From the NCBI GenBank assembly GCA_012032475.1, contig JAAUSY010000025.1:1-35126 (forward strand): a stretch of 35,126 nucleotides of DNA, read 5' to 3'. Position 1 is the first letter of the stretch. Each line of letters opens with the position of its first letter. The notes under the pieces were generated by a model, which saw nothing but the letters and a program-made list of their open reading frames with translations, searched no databases and was not told the DNA's origin. Below are positions 1 to 8,898 of the stretch, piece by piece. The DNA is from Chloroflexaceae bacterium. GTDB lineage: Bacteria; Chloroflexota; Chloroflexia; Chloroflexales; Chloroflexaceae. A program made the translations under genes and the position numbers.

Positions 1-2
1 GA

Positions 3-452
3 AAACCAGCGAAGACCGGCCCCCCCCAGGCGCGGGAGCAGGAACGGTCCCCACCCCAACGAAAACCGGAGCCGGCCCCCGTCGAGCCGGAGCTACGCCC
101 CGATGCGAGCGCCATACTGGAACGATTGCAGCGCCAGCGGCAGCAGCAGCAAGAAGCCACAGGCCCGGCCAGCAAACAGGACTCCAACTCGTCGTTGCGC
201 CGGACGGAAGAGCGCGAGCCATTCCCTGTTCAGCCCCAGTTCCAGGCTGGTGACCACATCTTCTGCCGTCCCTACGGTAACGGGGTGGTTCGCACCAGCC
301 GGGTCGAAAACGGTCACGAACTCCTGGAGGTTGAATTTCCAGAATATGGGCGACTCGAAATCAACCCCTCGGTGAGCCTGGTCCGCCGCATTGAGAAGGG
401 AGAAAAAAAGGGCTGCGAAAAAAAAGAGCGCGAATCGGACGACGAAGGGTAG
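3..452 (+). CDS. UvrD/PcrA-type DNA helicase, C-terminal end (partial)
   Basis: The frame is open from the left edge (first full codon at 3) to a TAG at 450-452, so this is the 3' end of a longer gene. The visible part is a charged Pro/Glu/Gln-rich linker followed by about 50 residues starting FQAGDHIF and containing YGNGVV, then VEFPEYG. This matches the Tudor-like C-terminal domain of UvrD/PcrA superfamily 1 helicases, which has a GD.V.H..fG.GvV pattern and binds RNA polymerase or other partners. No helicase motif lies inside the window, so the family call rests on this tail alone. A Lys/Glu-rich end closes the protein. The next gene, pdxS, starts 76 bases later behind a candidate promoter, so co-transcription is uncertain. 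Confidence 0.65.
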   Translation, partial: KPAKTGPPQAREQERSPPQRKPEPAPVEPELRPDASAILERLQRQRQQQQEATGPASKQDSNSSLRRTEEREPFPVQPQFQAGDHIFCRPYGNGVVRTSRVENGHELLEVEFPEYGRLEINPSVSLVRRIEKGEKKGCEKKERESDDEG

Positions 453-458
453 TATCCG

Positions 459-489
459 CTGACAGCAACCAGGGCGGATATGGTACAAT
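459..489 (+). promoter_or_regulatory. candidate promoter of pdxS-pdxT
   Basis: CTGACA at 459-464 and TACAAT at 484-489 resemble -35 and -10 boxes, separated by 19 bases, which is longer than ideal. They lie about 40 bases before pdxS. This is pattern matching only. Confidence 0.35.
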
Positions 490-528
490 ATCAATTGAAG
501 GACGGGGTCAGGATGTGAAGAGGAAAGA

Positions 529-1434
529 ATGGCGAAAGAATGGGGAAAGAACATGGAAACATCAACCTGGACCAATAAGATCGGGCTGCCCCAGATGCTC
601 AAGGGTGGAGTCATTATGGATGTGGTGACCCCGGAGCACGCGCAGATTGCCCAGGAAGCCGGGGCAGTCGCCGTGATGGCCCTTGAACGGGTCCCTGCGG
701 ATATCCGAGCGCAGGGAGGCGTGGCCCGAATGAGCGACCCGGAGCTTATCCTCGCCATCAAAGAGGCGGTGACCATCCCGGTCATGGCAAAAGTCCGGAT
801 CGGTCATTTTGTCGAAGCCCAGGTGCTCGAAGCGCTTGGAGTTGACTGTATTGACGAAAGTGAGGTCCTCACCCCCGCGGACGAAGAGCACCATATCAAC
901 AAGCATGCGTTCAAGGTTCCCTTTGTGTGCGGGTGTCGAAACCTGGGCGAGGCGCTCCGGCGCGTTGCGGAGGGAGCCGCGATGCTGCGCACCAAGGGCG
1001 AAGCCGGCACTGGCAACGTCGTTGAGGCGGTGCGCCATGCCCGCGCCGTCTACGGCGAAATACGCCGCTTGCAGGGGATGGACGAAAACGAACGCTTTGC
1101 CGCCGCTAAAACCATCCAGGCCCCCTACGAACTGGTGCGGCAGGTGGCCGAAAGCGGGCACCTGCCGGTGGTCAACTTCGCGGCAGGGGGCATCGCCACC
1201 CCCGCCGACGCCGCGCTGATGATGCAGCTTGGCGTGGACGGTGTCTTTGTGGGCAGCGGCATCTTCAAATCGAGCGACCCGGCCCGCCGGGCCCGCGCCA
1301 TCGTGGAGGCCACCACCCACTACGAAGACCCGGCCATTATCGCCAGAGTCAGCAGGGGGTTGGGCGAACCGATGCACGGCCTGGAAATCGGGGCCATCCC
1401 CCAGGAACAACTACTGGCCGGGCGGGGGTGGTAG
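529..1434 (+). CDS. pdxS: pyridoxal 5'-phosphate synthase lyase subunit PdxS
   Basis: PdxS is the synthase half of the deoxyxylulose-phosphate-independent vitamin B6 pathway. It makes PLP from ribose 5-phosphate, glyceraldehyde 3-phosphate and ammonia supplied by PdxT. The whole (beta/alpha)8 protein is very well conserved: VIMDV with Asp31, VMAKVRIGH with Lys88 and MLRTKGE with Lys156. These correspond to the Bacillus catalytic residues Asp24, Lys81 and Lys149. The phosphate-binding [16 protein letters not shown] and [11 protein letters not shown] segments are intact, and the protein ends ERGW-like (GRGW). There are two possible starts: ATG 529 (301 aa, preceded by AGAGG) and ATG 553 (293 aa, preceded by GGGGA). 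The second gives the usual family length. Three bases separate it from pdxT, as expected for an operon. Confidence 0.97.
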   Translation: MAKEWGKNMETSTWTNKIGLPQMLKGGVIMDVVTPEHAQIAQEAGAVAVMALERVPADIRAQGGVARMSDPELILAIKEAVTIPVMAKVRIGHFVEAQVLEALGVDCIDESEVLTPADEEHHINKHAFKVPFVCGCRNLGEALRRVAEGAAMLRTKGEAGTGNVVEAVRHARAVYGEIRRLQGMDENERFAAAKTIQAPYELVRQVAESGHLPVVNFAAGGIATPADAALMMQLGVDGVFVGSGIFKSSDPARRARAIVEATTHYEDPAIIARVSRGLGEPMHGLEIGAIPQEQLLAGRGW

Positions 1435-1437
1435 CGC

Positions 1438-2013
1438 ATGACCGTTGGCATCCTGGCGCTCCAGGGCGACTTCCGCGAACATCTCCAGGTCCTTCAGCGC
1501 CTCCAGGCCCCCGCACGACTGGTGCGTCTGCCGCAACACCTCGAAGAGGTTGACCGGCTCATCCTGCCGGGCGGCGAGAGCACGACCATTGGCAAGCTCA
1601 TGGTCGCCTATGACCTCCTTGAGCCGATTCGCCGGCGGGCCGGGCACGACCTGGCCGTCTGGGGAACCTGTGCCGGCGCGATCCTGATGGCCCGCCAGAT
1701 TACCGCAGGCGAGGCCCGTGGGCAGCCTTTGCTTGGAATGATGGATATCGCCGTGCAGCGCAACGGGTTCGGGAGCCAGGTCAACAGCTTCGAAGCCAGC
1801 CTGTCCCTGCCGGTCCTGGGCGAACCCCGCTTCCGCGGGGTGTTTATCCGGGCGCCGGTCATTGAATCCGTCGGGGCCGGGGTTGACGTTCTGGGGTCCC
1901 TGCCAGAAACCGGGACAATCGTTGCCGCCCGTCAGGGGCGTTTGCTGGCTGCAACTTTTCATCCCGAACTGGCGTCCGATGATCGATTTCATCGTTTCTT
2001 TCTGGAGTTATAA
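1438..2013 (+). CDS. pdxT: pyridoxal 5'-phosphate synthase glutaminase subunit PdxT
   Basis: PdxT is a class I glutamine amidotransferase of 191 aa, the usual size. It hydrolyses glutamine and channels ammonia to PdxS in the 12+12 PLP synthase complex. The start is [12 protein letters not shown], followed by the LPGGEST oxyanion-loop motif, the nucleophile Cys78 in GTCAG, and the His175/Glu177 pair in FHPEL, which completes the catalytic triad. The conserved NGFG and FIRAP segments are present. The gene follows pdxS after three bases, so the two are certainly co-expressed. Nothing unusual is seen. Confidence 0.97.
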   Translation: MTVGILALQGDFREHLQVLQRLQAPARLVRLPQHLEEVDRLILPGGESTTIGKLMVAYDLLEPIRRRAGHDLAVWGTCAGAILMARQITAGEARGQPLLGMMDIAVQRNGFGSQVNSFEASLSLPVLGEPRFRGVFIRAPVIESVGAGVDVLGSLPETGTIVAARQGRLLAATFHPELASDDRFHRFFLEL

Positions 2014-2110
2014 GCATGGGGGGACGGGGAACGGGAAACGGGGAGACAGAGACCGGGACGAGACAATCTGGGATCTTCCCCACCTGGTACCTGGGGCCTC
2101 TATCACCGGT

Positions 2111-3157
2111 ATGATTCGATCCGTTGCACCGTTTGATCTGTGGGGGCTTCGGCGGAAGCCGCGCAGTCAGGTGGTCCTCTACAACGAGTTGCTGTTGGTA
2201 CAGCCTCACCATCCCTTCTGGTTTGCGCTGCGTTGTCTCTTGCAGGGCACCGGGCGAGAGCGGGAGACGATGATCTACCGTGACCATGGGGTGTGTGCGT
2301 CTGCCCAGGCCCGCAGCAACGGCGACCGCCCAGAACAGTCTATCATCTATCTCTCGACCCAGGGTGCCAACAACCCCGGCTCCAGCTCCGAATCCAGAAC
2401 ACCGGGCGACTACGATATCTGGTTCCGGTTGCTCGAACGCCTCTGCATCAAGGCCGGGCACAACTACGTCCAGCGCCTCTATACCTCGGTCGGGAATCAC
2501 CAGGCCGAAATCCGCGAAATCTTCCGCCAGCTTGGGTTTCAAGCCTACGCCAGCCATATTTTGCTGCGGTGGTCCGGCCCATCGTGCGAACCTGGAGCGA
2601 CTCCTCCGCCCATGCGGGCCCAGTCCCGGCGCGATGCCTGGGCGATTCACAAGCTCTATGGCACTGTAACCCCCCCCCTGGTCCAGCAGGCCGAGGTCCA
2701 CTCATCGCGGACCTGGATGCTGCCGCGTTCCAACCGATGGTCCCGGCGACGTTCCTGGGGGTGGGTGCTCGGCCCGGACGACGACCTCCGGGCCTACCTC
2801 CGCATCCTGAGCGGTCCACTCTCACATGTGATGACGCTGCTGGTCCACCCTGGGGTCCGGGAACACGTGCCGGATATCGTGCGCTTCGGGCTGTCCCACC
2901 TGCGCGATGCTCGCCCCGTCTATCTCCTGCTCCGCGACTACCACCAGGACCTCCTGGTGTCGGTGCAACAGCCTGGGTTTCAACCCGTTGGCGAACAAGT
3001 CTTGCTCGTAAAAAACACGGTCGTCCCCGTTCGACGACCGCTGGAACTCCCGGCGCTCAAGGCCGGTATCTGGGACACGCAGGTTCCTATTCCGAGAATT
3101 TCCATACCCAGGGAGGACTCGCAGACCTATGCAAGAACAACGCGATGTCACAAATGA
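2111..3157 (+). CDS. GNAT-like acyltransferase-fold protein, uncharacterised
   Basis: The frame is open from inside pdxT, and the first ATG after the pdxT stop in this frame is 2111 (348 aa). Family-like sequence (DLPHLVPG) already appears just upstream, so the true start may be earlier, or the G-rich stretch 2016-2060 may contain an indel. Two segments look like the acceptor half of GNAT acetyltransferases: RLYTSV followed by FRQLGFQAY, and [13 protein letters not shown] followed by [12 protein letters not shown]. The protein could therefore be a tandem GNAT fold. I cannot identify a clear acetyl-CoA loop, and the substrate is unknown. The 3' end overlaps the next gene by 29 bases, which suggests translational coupling. 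Confidence 0.65.
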   Translation: MIRSVAPFDLWGLRRKPRSQVVLYNELLLVQPHHPFWFALRCLLQGTGRERETMIYRDHGVCASAQARSNGDRPEQSIIYLSTQGANNPGSSSESRTPGDYDIWFRLLERLCIKAGHNYVQRLYTSVGNHQAEIREIFRQLGFQAYASHILLRWSGPSCEPGATPPPMRAQSRRDAWAIHKLYGTVTPPLVQQAEVHSSRTWMLPRSNRWSRRRSWGWVLGPDDDLRAYLRILSGPLSHVMTLLVHPGVREHVPDIVRFGLSHLRDARPVYLLLRDYHQDLLVSVQQPGFQPVGEQVLLVKNTVVPVRRPLELPALKAGIWDTQVPIPRISIPREDSQTYARTTRCHK

Positions 3158-4160
3158 TCTCAGGCTCCTTCTTGAGGCCATGCCGCCTCATATTCACCAG
3201 GCCTTGCTGCAAGAGCCAGTTCAGGCCGACGACCTGCTGGAAGTGGTTATGGACCTGGGGCGATTGCCCGAAGCTCGCTACCGCTCTCACGAACGCTTTC
3301 TCAGCGAACGCGAGATCACCCACCAGGATATCGCCTACGTTACCTCGCGGGTGAGTGCGTTCGGGGAGGACAACCGCGCCGGCATCCCCCGCACGCTGCA
3401 CCGTATCTCCGCCATCCGCAACCGGAAGGGCGATGTGATTGGCCTGACGTGCCGGGTTGGTCGGGCCATCTTTGGCACCGTGGCAATCATCCAGGATATC
3501 ATCGAGACGGGCAAGAGCATCCTCTTGCTTGGCAAGCCAGGCACCGGCAAGACCACCCTGCTCCGCGAGACCGCACGGGTGCTGGCCGAAGACCTCCGCA
3601 AACGGGTTGTGGTGGTGGATACCTCGAACGAGATTGCCGGAGATGGTGATATTCCGCATCCGGGCATCGGGCGGGCGCGGCGGATGCAGGTGCTCCGCCC
3701 CTCCGAGCAACATGCCGTGATGATTGAAGCCGTCGAAAACCATATGCCCGAAGTGATTGTGATTGACGAGATTGGGACCGAACTTGAAGCCCTGGCCGCA
3801 CGGACGATTGCCGAGCGCGGCGTTCAGCTTGTTGGCACCGCCCACGGCCACGCCCTCGAAAACCTGCTGGTCAACCCGACCCTTTCTGACCTGATCGGGG
3901 GGATCCAGGCGGTGACACTTGGCGACGAAGAAGCCCGCCGGCGCGGCACTCAGAAGACCGTGCTGGAGCGCAAGGCTCCCCCCACCTTCGATGTGCTGGT
4001 CGAAATTCAGAACTGGGACCAGGTGGTGGTGTATGGGGATGTGGCCGACGCCGTGGACCACCTGCTGCGGGGAGAAGAGCCAGCAACCACCCGACGGTTC
4101 CGCGGGGAGGATGGGCAGGTGCAGATTGTGACGCCCCCCCCCCGTTTGCCCCAGTTCTGA
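3129..4160 (+). CDS. SpoIIIAA-like AAA ATPase (N-terminal part of an AAA/R3H protein)
   Basis: This is the ATPase module of the R3H/SpoIIIAA-like family found in Chloroflexota, cyanobacteria and plastids (Ycf45-type). It has an N-terminal helical region, a Walker A motif [13 protein letters not shown], the segment [29 protein letters not shown], and a Walker B motif [13 protein letters not shown] followed by [12 protein letters not shown]. The family is thought to bind nucleic acid, but its role is not established. The reading frame stops just after a run of ten C (4134-4143). The R3H domain that normally completes the protein lies immediately downstream in the +1 frame, and that frame is open across the C-run. 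Removing one C would give a protein of about 553 aa, the normal family size. It overlaps the preceding gene by 29 bases. Confidence 0.85.
   Translation: MQEQRDVTNDLRLLLEAMPPHIHQALLQEPVQADDLLEVVMDLGRLPEARYRSHERFLSEREITHQDIAYVTSRVSAFGEDNRAGIPRTLHRISAIRNRKGDVIGLTCRVGRAIFGTVAIIQDIIETGKSILLLGKPGTGKTTLLRETARVLAEDLRKRVVVVDTSNEIAGDGDIPHPGIGRARRMQVLRPSEQHAVMIEAVENHMPEVIVIDEIGTELEALAARTIAERGVQLVGTAHGHALENLLVNPTLSDLIGGIQAVTLGDEEARRRGTQKTVLERKAPPTFDVLVEIQNWDQVVVYGDVADAVDHLLRGEEPATTRRFRGEDGQVQIVTPPPRLPQF
4134..4143 (+). repeat. C10 homopolymer at the AAA/R3H frame break
   Basis: Ten consecutive C separate the AAA frame from the R3H frame. Nine C would restore one continuous reading frame. Sequencing error, slipped-strand phase variation or ribosomal slippage would all look like this. 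Confidence 0.9.
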
Positions 4161-4167
4161 AGCCCGG

Positions 4168-4791
4168 ATGGACCCCCGCCGCGATGCGCGGAAAGGCAAG
4201 ACACGAATAGACGAGGATGGAAAGAAAGCCGCAAACGGTACCAGGAGTCCCGGCGGAGACCTGTCCACACCTCAGCGGATTTTCCCCTTCGGGGTGAACC
4301 GCAACCGCCTGGAGGATGCCATTCATCACCTGCACGTTCCGGCCACCATCGTTCAGAGCATGGACGAAGCCACCCTGGTGATGACCATCAAGAACTACTA
4401 CCGCCGCAGTTCGCAACGTCTGCGCCAGGCCGAATCCCAGGGCTTGCCGGTCTATGTCATTCGCAACAATACCATGGCACAGATGGAACGTCAGTTGGCC
4501 CATATCTTCCATCTCCCCGATGATGAAGGGGAAGAAGACGATGACTTCGGTCATCTTGATGAAGCCGGCCCCTTCCTGCCCTCCTACTCGAATGGGCAGT
4601 CCGTGGAAGAAATTCTGCTAGAAACAGAGGTGGCTATTGAACAGCTTATCAGCGGTGAGCGCGATGTGGTGGAGATGTCCCCGCAGAACAGCTACGTGCG
4701 CCGTCTGCAACACCAGCTTGCCGACCGATACAACTTGCGCTCGAAAAGTCGGGGTGATGAACCCTATCGCCGGGTGAGAATTTATAGCTAG
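4168..4791 (+). CDS. R3H-domain nucleic acid-binding module (C-terminal part of the AAA/R3H protein)
   Basis: This 207-aa frame carries the rest of the Ycf45-type protein. It has IFPFGVNRNRLEDAI, then a segment with YYRRSSQRLRQAE, PVYVIRNNTMAQMERQL, an acidic stretch EGEEDDDFG, an EEILLETEVAIEQL helix, and a C-terminal R3H motif. The R3H residues are visible in YVRRLQHQLADRYNL and the terminal EPYRRVRIYS. R3H domains bind single-stranded nucleic acid. The frame is open upstream to at least the C10 tract at 4134-4143, and ATG 4168 has no convincing ribosome-binding site. It is therefore better read as the second half of the gene starting at 3129 than as an independent gene. Confidence 0.8.
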   Translation: MDPRRDARKGKTRIDEDGKKAANGTRSPGGDLSTPQRIFPFGVNRNRLEDAIHHLHVPATIVQSMDEATLVMTIKNYYRRSSQRLRQAESQGLPVYVIRNNTMAQMERQLAHIFHLPDDEGEEDDDFGHLDEAGPFLPSYSNGQSVEEILLETEVAIEQLISGERDVVEMSPQNSYVRRLQHQLADRYNLRSKSRGDEPYRRVRIYS

Positions 4792-4882
4792 GCCAGGCCA
4801 ACCTGAGAATGGCCGTTTTCAGACGGTCCCGACCTGTGGACGCGCACGTCTGGCCGATGCCCATTCCTGATAAGACCATCCA

Positions 4883-5620
4883 ATGAGTTTGTTTATTACG
4901 TTTGAGGGACCGGAGGGAAGTGGCAAGAGCACCCAGGCCCGCCTGCTCTACCAACGATTGCAACTCCGGGGCTACCCGGTCATCCTGACCCGCGAGCCGG
5001 GGGGAACCCGCATCGGTGAGATGATCCGCCGTATTCTCGTGGACCTTCAGAACACCGAAATGGCCCCGACCACCGAGATTTTGCTCTTCTCGGCCGCACG
5101 GGCGCAGCTCGTGAACGAACTGATTCGCCCCTACCTGGAGACCGGGGGGATTGTGTTGTGCGACCGCTATGCCGACTCGACCTATGCCTACCAGGGCTAC
5201 GGGCTGAAGCGCGACCTGGAAGAGCTGCGGGCGATGACGCGCATCGCCACCGGGGGGTTGCTCCCCGACCTCACCATCTATCTCGACCTGGAGGCCGAAG
5301 AAGGTTTGGAGCGGAAGATACTGAGTAAGCAGGCGCATGAGAGCCGCAAAGCCCAGGAGGAAGGGTTGGGCGGAAGCAGAGTGAACGAAGGCGGAAGCAT
5401 TGGTTCCTCCTTCATTCCCCCCCCGGAATGGAACCGGCTGGACGCCCGCGACCTGGCCTATCACCAGCGGGTCGCCACCGGCTTCCGCGAGCTGATGCTC
5501 CAGGACCCGGACCGCTGGCGCAAAATGGACGCCCACCTGCCCGTGGCGCAGCTTGCCCAGGCTATCGAAGCAGAGATTGAACCGTTTCTCTCGCGGGTGA
5601 CGCCCCTGGAGCCGTTGTAG
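4883..5620 (+). CDS. tmk: thymidylate kinase with extended LID region
   Basis: Tmk phosphorylates dTMP to dTDP with ATP in the cytoplasm. The P-loop GPEGSGKST is at residues 9-17, the substrate-binding REPGGT at 37-42, CDRYADSTYAYQG at 93-105, and WNRLD...YHQRV downstream. At 245 aa it is 30-40 residues longer than usual. The extra length sits between GLERK and WNRLD, where the LID normally has only a few residues, and is Gly/Ser/Glu-rich (about residues 150-182). Because the frame resumes correctly and the insert is in-frame, it is probably a real flexible insertion. There is no strong ribosome-binding site before ATG 4883. The gene is followed 55 bases later by the zinc-ribbon protein gene. 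Confidence 0.95.
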   Translation: MSLFITFEGPEGSGKSTQARLLYQRLQLRGYPVILTREPGGTRIGEMIRRILVDLQNTEMAPTTEILLFSAARAQLVNELIRPYLETGGIVLCDRYADSTYAYQGYGLKRDLEELRAMTRIATGGLLPDLTIYLDLEAEEGLERKILSKQAHESRKAQEEGLGGSRVNEGGSIGSSFIPPPEWNRLDARDLAYHQRVATGFRELMLQDPDRWRKMDAHLPVAQLAQAIEAEIEPFLSRVTPLEPL

Positions 5621-5675
5621 GGGTGGGCAACCGCGAGAGAAGCCGAAACAAACAGGAAAGGTATCTGAAGGTATC

Positions 5676-6203
5676 ATGCAGGTTTTCCAGGATTTTCTGA
5701 CCAATTTGCACCCGATTCTCAACCTGATAGGCATCGTCATCGGGTCCTATCTGCTGCTTCTGTGGGCAGCCTCGGTGTTGTGGGCCTACCGGGACATTCG
5801 CGCCCGGAGCGATGATATCGCCGTGCAGGTGCTTGGGGTGGGGCTGGTGCTCTGTTTTCCCTTTGCGGGCATCCCCCTCCATCTCATCCTGCGCCCCCGC
5901 CAGACGCTGGCCGAGAAGTACGAACGCTCGCTGGAAGAAGAATATCTGCGGCGCGATGTTGAAGAGCGATTTGCCTGCCCGGTGTGCCAGCGCCCGATTG
6001 AGCCGGACTTTGTCCTCTGCCCCCACTGCCACACCGTGCTGCGCCGCCGTTGCCTGTCGTGCAGCCGGGTCATAGACCTGACCTGGAGTGTCTGCCCCTA
6101 CTGCGGCAGTGATGGAACCACCGCGCTCCCCAACCAACCCTACTACCACCCGCACCCCCAGGTTCACGAAACCGAACCGTTTGCGGCGAGGAGCGAACGA
6201 TGA
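5676..6203 (+). CDS. membrane protein with double zinc ribbon
   Basis: The protein is 175 aa, with two hydrophobic segments at about residues 13-37 and 49-72, then a short charged helix. A double zinc ribbon follows, with CxxC pairs at Cys101/104, 115/118, 126/129 and 140/143, which would bind two zinc ions. The tail is Pro/His/Tyr-rich. The ribbon probably faces the cytoplasm because both termini lie on the same side of a two-helix hairpin. An AGGAAAGG ribosome-binding sequence precedes ATG 5676. The stop codon overlaps the start of the next gene (ATGA, 6200-6203), which indicates translational coupling to the solute-binding lipoprotein. The function is unknown. Confidence 0.8.
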   Translation: MQVFQDFLTNLHPILNLIGIVIGSYLLLLWAASVLWAYRDIRARSDDIAVQVLGVGLVLCFPFAGIPLHLILRPRQTLAEKYERSLEEEYLRRDVEERFACPVCQRPIEPDFVLCPHCHTVLRRRCLSCSRVIDLTWSVCPYCGSDGTTALPNQPYYHPHPQVHETEPFAARSER

Positions 6204-8257
6204 AGATGAAGTGGGGGACATCAGGGTTCTCACTCTCACGATGGCTGACCATGACCCTGCTGGTGGTCTGGGCACTGTGGCTGGCAGCCTGCGAAGTTGA
6301 GGGTGGGGTGCCCCCTCCCACTACGCCGGGCACGCTCCCCCAGGCGAGCACGGAGGAACCACTCACCCCTTCCCCGCCTCCTGCCGCGCCAGAAGCCACC
6401 CACCAGCCACGAGACACCGGCTTTCGGGTTGGTTTGCTGGACGAGCCGGGCGACCTGCTGCCCTACCACGATGACGCCGCCGACCAGCGCCTCACCGCCC
6501 CGGTGAGCGAGCTTTTGTTTCCGTCGCCGCTGCTGGCCTTCAACTACACCTACACCTCAACCGGGGTGCTGGAGCGCATCCCGTCGTTCCAGAACGGGGA
6601 TATCGAAGTGCGCCAGGTTGAAGTCTACCTGGATCCATCGGGCGATATCATCCGGCCCGTCGCCGGGGCCATCACCCAGACCCGCAAGATTACCCTGGAG
6701 ACGGGCATTCGCCTGACCCAGGAAATTGTCTTTACCAGCGGCCTGACCAGCACCGCAACCGCCGGGCAACCGTCGGCAACCTCTGTGACCACTCCGACGT
6801 CCACCGAGAGCCTCACCAGAACGCCGCAGTTCATCATCACCCAGGGCATCACGAAGGCGCAGCAGGTAGTCGTGACCTATCGCTGGAACCCCGCGCTGCG
6901 GTGGTCCGACGGCGTCACGGTGACCGCCAGCGACTCCGTCTTTGCCTATGAGCTTGCGCGGCAATCGCAGCTTGGGACCGAAGCCAGCAACCGCCTGGAT
7001 ATCCTGGAGCGCTATGAGACAGTGGACGACCACACGACGCGGGCCTTCCTCTCGCTCGACTTTCTCGACCAGACTCCGGTCATCACGCCGACGCCTGGGG
7101 GAGACCTGACGAACCTTTCCTATCTCCAGACCTGCTGGACCCCACTGCCGCGCCACCTCCTCACCGACACGAACACCCTCACCACAACGCTGGCAGAAAG
7201 CGATTTCGCGCTGCTTCCGGTGGGATACGGCCCCTACATGATTGAACGCCGGGAGCAAGGCGGCATCCGCATGCGGCGCAACCCCTATCATGACCTTGAC
7301 CCCCTGCCGCAAGCCGAACATCTGTCGCTGGTCTTCCCCGCGAGCGCCGAAGACCTCCGCCGGCTTGTGCTGGCGGGCAGCCTGGATGTCGCCTTTGCCG
7401 ACCACATAGACCCGGAGCTGTTTCCGGTGCTGGACCAGGACCACGAGCAAGGAACGCTCAGCGTCCAGTATGTGCCCGGCCCCATCTGGGAGCACCTGGA
7501 TTTCAACCTGGATGTGGCGCTGTTCCAGGATATCCGCGTGCGCCGGGCCATCGCCTATGGCACCAACCGCCAGGCGATGGTTGAAACGTTCGCTGGCGGG
7601 CATGTGCCGGTGCTGCATAGCTGGATTGTGCCCGAACACTGGGCCGCCGCGCCCCCAGACACCCTGACCCGCTATCCCTACGACCCGGAGCAGGCCAGGC
7701 AATTGCTGGACGAGGTGGGTATCCTGGACCGCGACGGAGACGGGTGGCGCGAACGACCTGACACCAACCCCCTGACGATCACGCTGCTGACCACGAGCGG
7801 CTCACCGCTGCGGGCCGGCCTTTCGCGCCGTTTTGTCGAAGACATGGCCGCCATCGGGCTGGCAGCTCAGGTGCAGGAGCGGTCTATCCTCGACCTCTAC
7901 CGCCCGGATGGTCCTCTCTTCCGGCGGCAGTTCGAACTGGCCCAGTTTGCGTGGATAGCCACCCCCGACCCCGGCGGGATGGCGCTCTGGAGTTGCAAGG
8001 CGGTGCCCAACGAAACCAATGGATGGAGCGGCAACAACTTTCCGGGTTGGTGCTTCCGCGAAGCCGACCTGGCAATCCGCCGGGCAGCAACTTCCCGCGA
8101 CGCTGCCGAGCGGCAGGAGGCGTATCGAACCCAACAGCAGCTCTTCACCCAGGAAATACCCTCGCTCCCGCTCTTCCAGCGCCCGGCGCTCGTGCTGAGT
8201 CGGCCATCTATCCACCACCTGCGTCCCGACCCGATTGCCCCATCACCTGGAACGTAG
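6200..8257 (+). CDS. family 5 extracellular solute-binding lipoprotein (oligopeptide/nickel type)
   Basis: This 685-aa protein has a lipoprotein signal peptide: positively charged start, hydrophobic stretch, and LAAC with Cys31 as the lipidation site. A Pro/Thr linker (residues 35-70) leads to an SBP_bac_5 domain: GLLDEPGDLLPYHDD at the start, the RWNPALRWSDGVTVTASDSVFAYELAR block, VGYGPYMIERREQGG, VRRAIAYGTNRQAMVETFAGGHVPV and YDPEQARQLLDEVG. These are typical of peptide- or nickel-binding ABC receptors. A Thr/Ser-rich insert at about residues 175-210 is unusual. No ABC permease or ATPase gene is nearby, so it may serve a distant transporter or act as a sensor. It overlaps the zinc-ribbon gene by four bases. 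Confidence 0.88.
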   Translation: MKMKWGTSGFSLSRWLTMTLLVVWALWLAACEVEGGVPPPTTPGTLPQASTEEPLTPSPPPAAPEATHQPRDTGFRVGLLDEPGDLLPYHDDAADQRLTAPVSELLFPSPLLAFNYTYTSTGVLERIPSFQNGDIEVRQVEVYLDPSGDIIRPVAGAITQTRKITLETGIRLTQEIVFTSGLTSTATAGQPSATSVTTPTSTESLTRTPQFIITQGITKAQQVVVTYRWNPALRWSDGVTVTASDSVFAYELARQSQLGTEASNRLDILERYETVDDHTTRAFLSLDFLDQTPVITPTPGGDLTNLSYLQTCWTPLPRHLLTDTNTLTTTLAESDFALLPVGYGPYMIERREQGGIRMRRNPYHDLDPLPQAEHLSLVFPASAEDLRRLVLAGSLDVAFADHIDPELFPVLDQDHEQGTLSVQYVPGPIWEHLDFNLDVALFQDIRVRRAIAYGTNRQAMVETFAGGHVPVLHSWIVPEHWAAAPPDTLTRYPYDPEQARQLLDEVGILDRDGDGWRERPDTNPLTITLLTTSGSPLRAGLSRRFVEDMAAIGLAAQVQERSILDLYRPDGPLFRRQFELAQFAWIATPDPGGMALWSCKAVPNETNGWSGNNFPGWCFREADLAIRRAATSRDAAERQEAYRTQQQLFTQEIPSLPLFQRPALVLSRPSIHHLRPDPIAPSPGT

Positions 8258-8320
8258 GGCAGTGGGTCCGGGAGTAACGAACCCGCCGGTCGGGGGAACG
8301 CGATTGCCACCACTGGTCGT

Positions 8321-8349
8321 TTGACGCGGGTCGGTTATCATAGTATATT
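8321..8349 (+). promoter_or_regulatory. candidate sigma-70-type promoter of the CBS gene
   Basis: TTGACG at 8321-8326 and TATATT at 8344-8349 are separated by 17 bases, the ideal spacing. The gene's AAAGGAG ribosome-binding site (8375-8381) and ATG 8393 follow. The predicted transcript starts near 8356. Confidence 0.6.
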
Positions 8350-8392
8350 TCGTTCGTAGGAACCATTCTTTTAGAAAGGAGCAGGACGTATC

Positions 8393-8824
8393 ATGGATCG
8401 GACCGTCGGGGAAGTCATGCATCGCGGGGTCCTGACCTGCCTCCAGGAAACCCCGATTCAAGAGGTTGCCCAGAAGATGACCGAGCATGATGTGAGTGCG
8501 CTGGTTGTCGTCAACGACCAGGGGAATATGATAGGCCTCATCTCGCGTACCGACCTGGTGAATGCTCGCCTCTATGAGCAATATTGGAAAAACTGGCAAG
8601 ACTTGAAGGCGATGAACATTATGGTGTCCGATGTCGTGTGTGTCAAAACCAGCGACACGATCCGGACTGCCAGCAAGCTCATGATGGACCGCAAAATCCA
8701 CCGGGTGGTGGTGATAGAAGAAGCAGACACTGGCAAAAAGCCAATCGGCGTCCTCTCTATCACCGACCTGGTCCGCGAAATTGCCGGGCACCAGTCGCTC
8801 GTGCCAGCGAAGAGTGACCCATGA
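8393..8824 (+). CDS. two-CBS-domain protein
   Basis: The 143-aa protein consists of two CBS domains and nothing else. CBS1 spans about residues 5-60 (VGEVMHRGVLTC, SALVVVNDQGNMIGLISRTDL) and CBS2 about 73-132 (NIMVSDVVCVKTSD, HRVVVIEEADTGKKPIGVLSITDLV). Paired CBS domains form a Bateman module that binds adenosyl ligands such as AMP, ATP or SAM and reports energy state to a partner protein. No partner is adjacent. It has its own promoter and a strong ribosome-binding site, so it is probably a separate transcription unit. The target is unknown. Confidence 0.9.
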   Translation: MDRTVGEVMHRGVLTCLQETPIQEVAQKMTEHDVSALVVVNDQGNMIGLISRTDLVNARLYEQYWKNWQDLKAMNIMVSDVVCVKTSDTIRTASKLMMDRKIHRVVVIEEADTGKKPIGVLSITDLVREIAGHQSLVPAKSDP

Positions 8825-8844
8825 TGATGATTATGATGATGATG
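8821..8844 (+). repeat. ATG/ATT trinucleotide repeat after the CBS gene
   Basis: Seven ATG units interrupted by one ATT follow the end of the CBS gene, and the first overlaps its TGA stop. It is a simple-sequence tract with no visible coding role. Confidence 0.8.
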
Positions 8845-8898
8845 CACGTCATCGCTCATTGCTGAGAGCACCGGAGCGTAGCCCCGCTGCGCCGCCAA

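Noticed and set aside
562-1410. Long minus-strand frame opposite pdxS
   Set aside because: It lies inside a strongly conserved gene on the other strand and shows no family resemblance; high G+C creates such frames.
2293-3354. 353-codon plus-strand frame overlapping the GNAT-like gene
   Set aside because: Shifted frame of the GNAT-like and AAA genes; rich in Arg/Pro/Ala as expected of a shadow.
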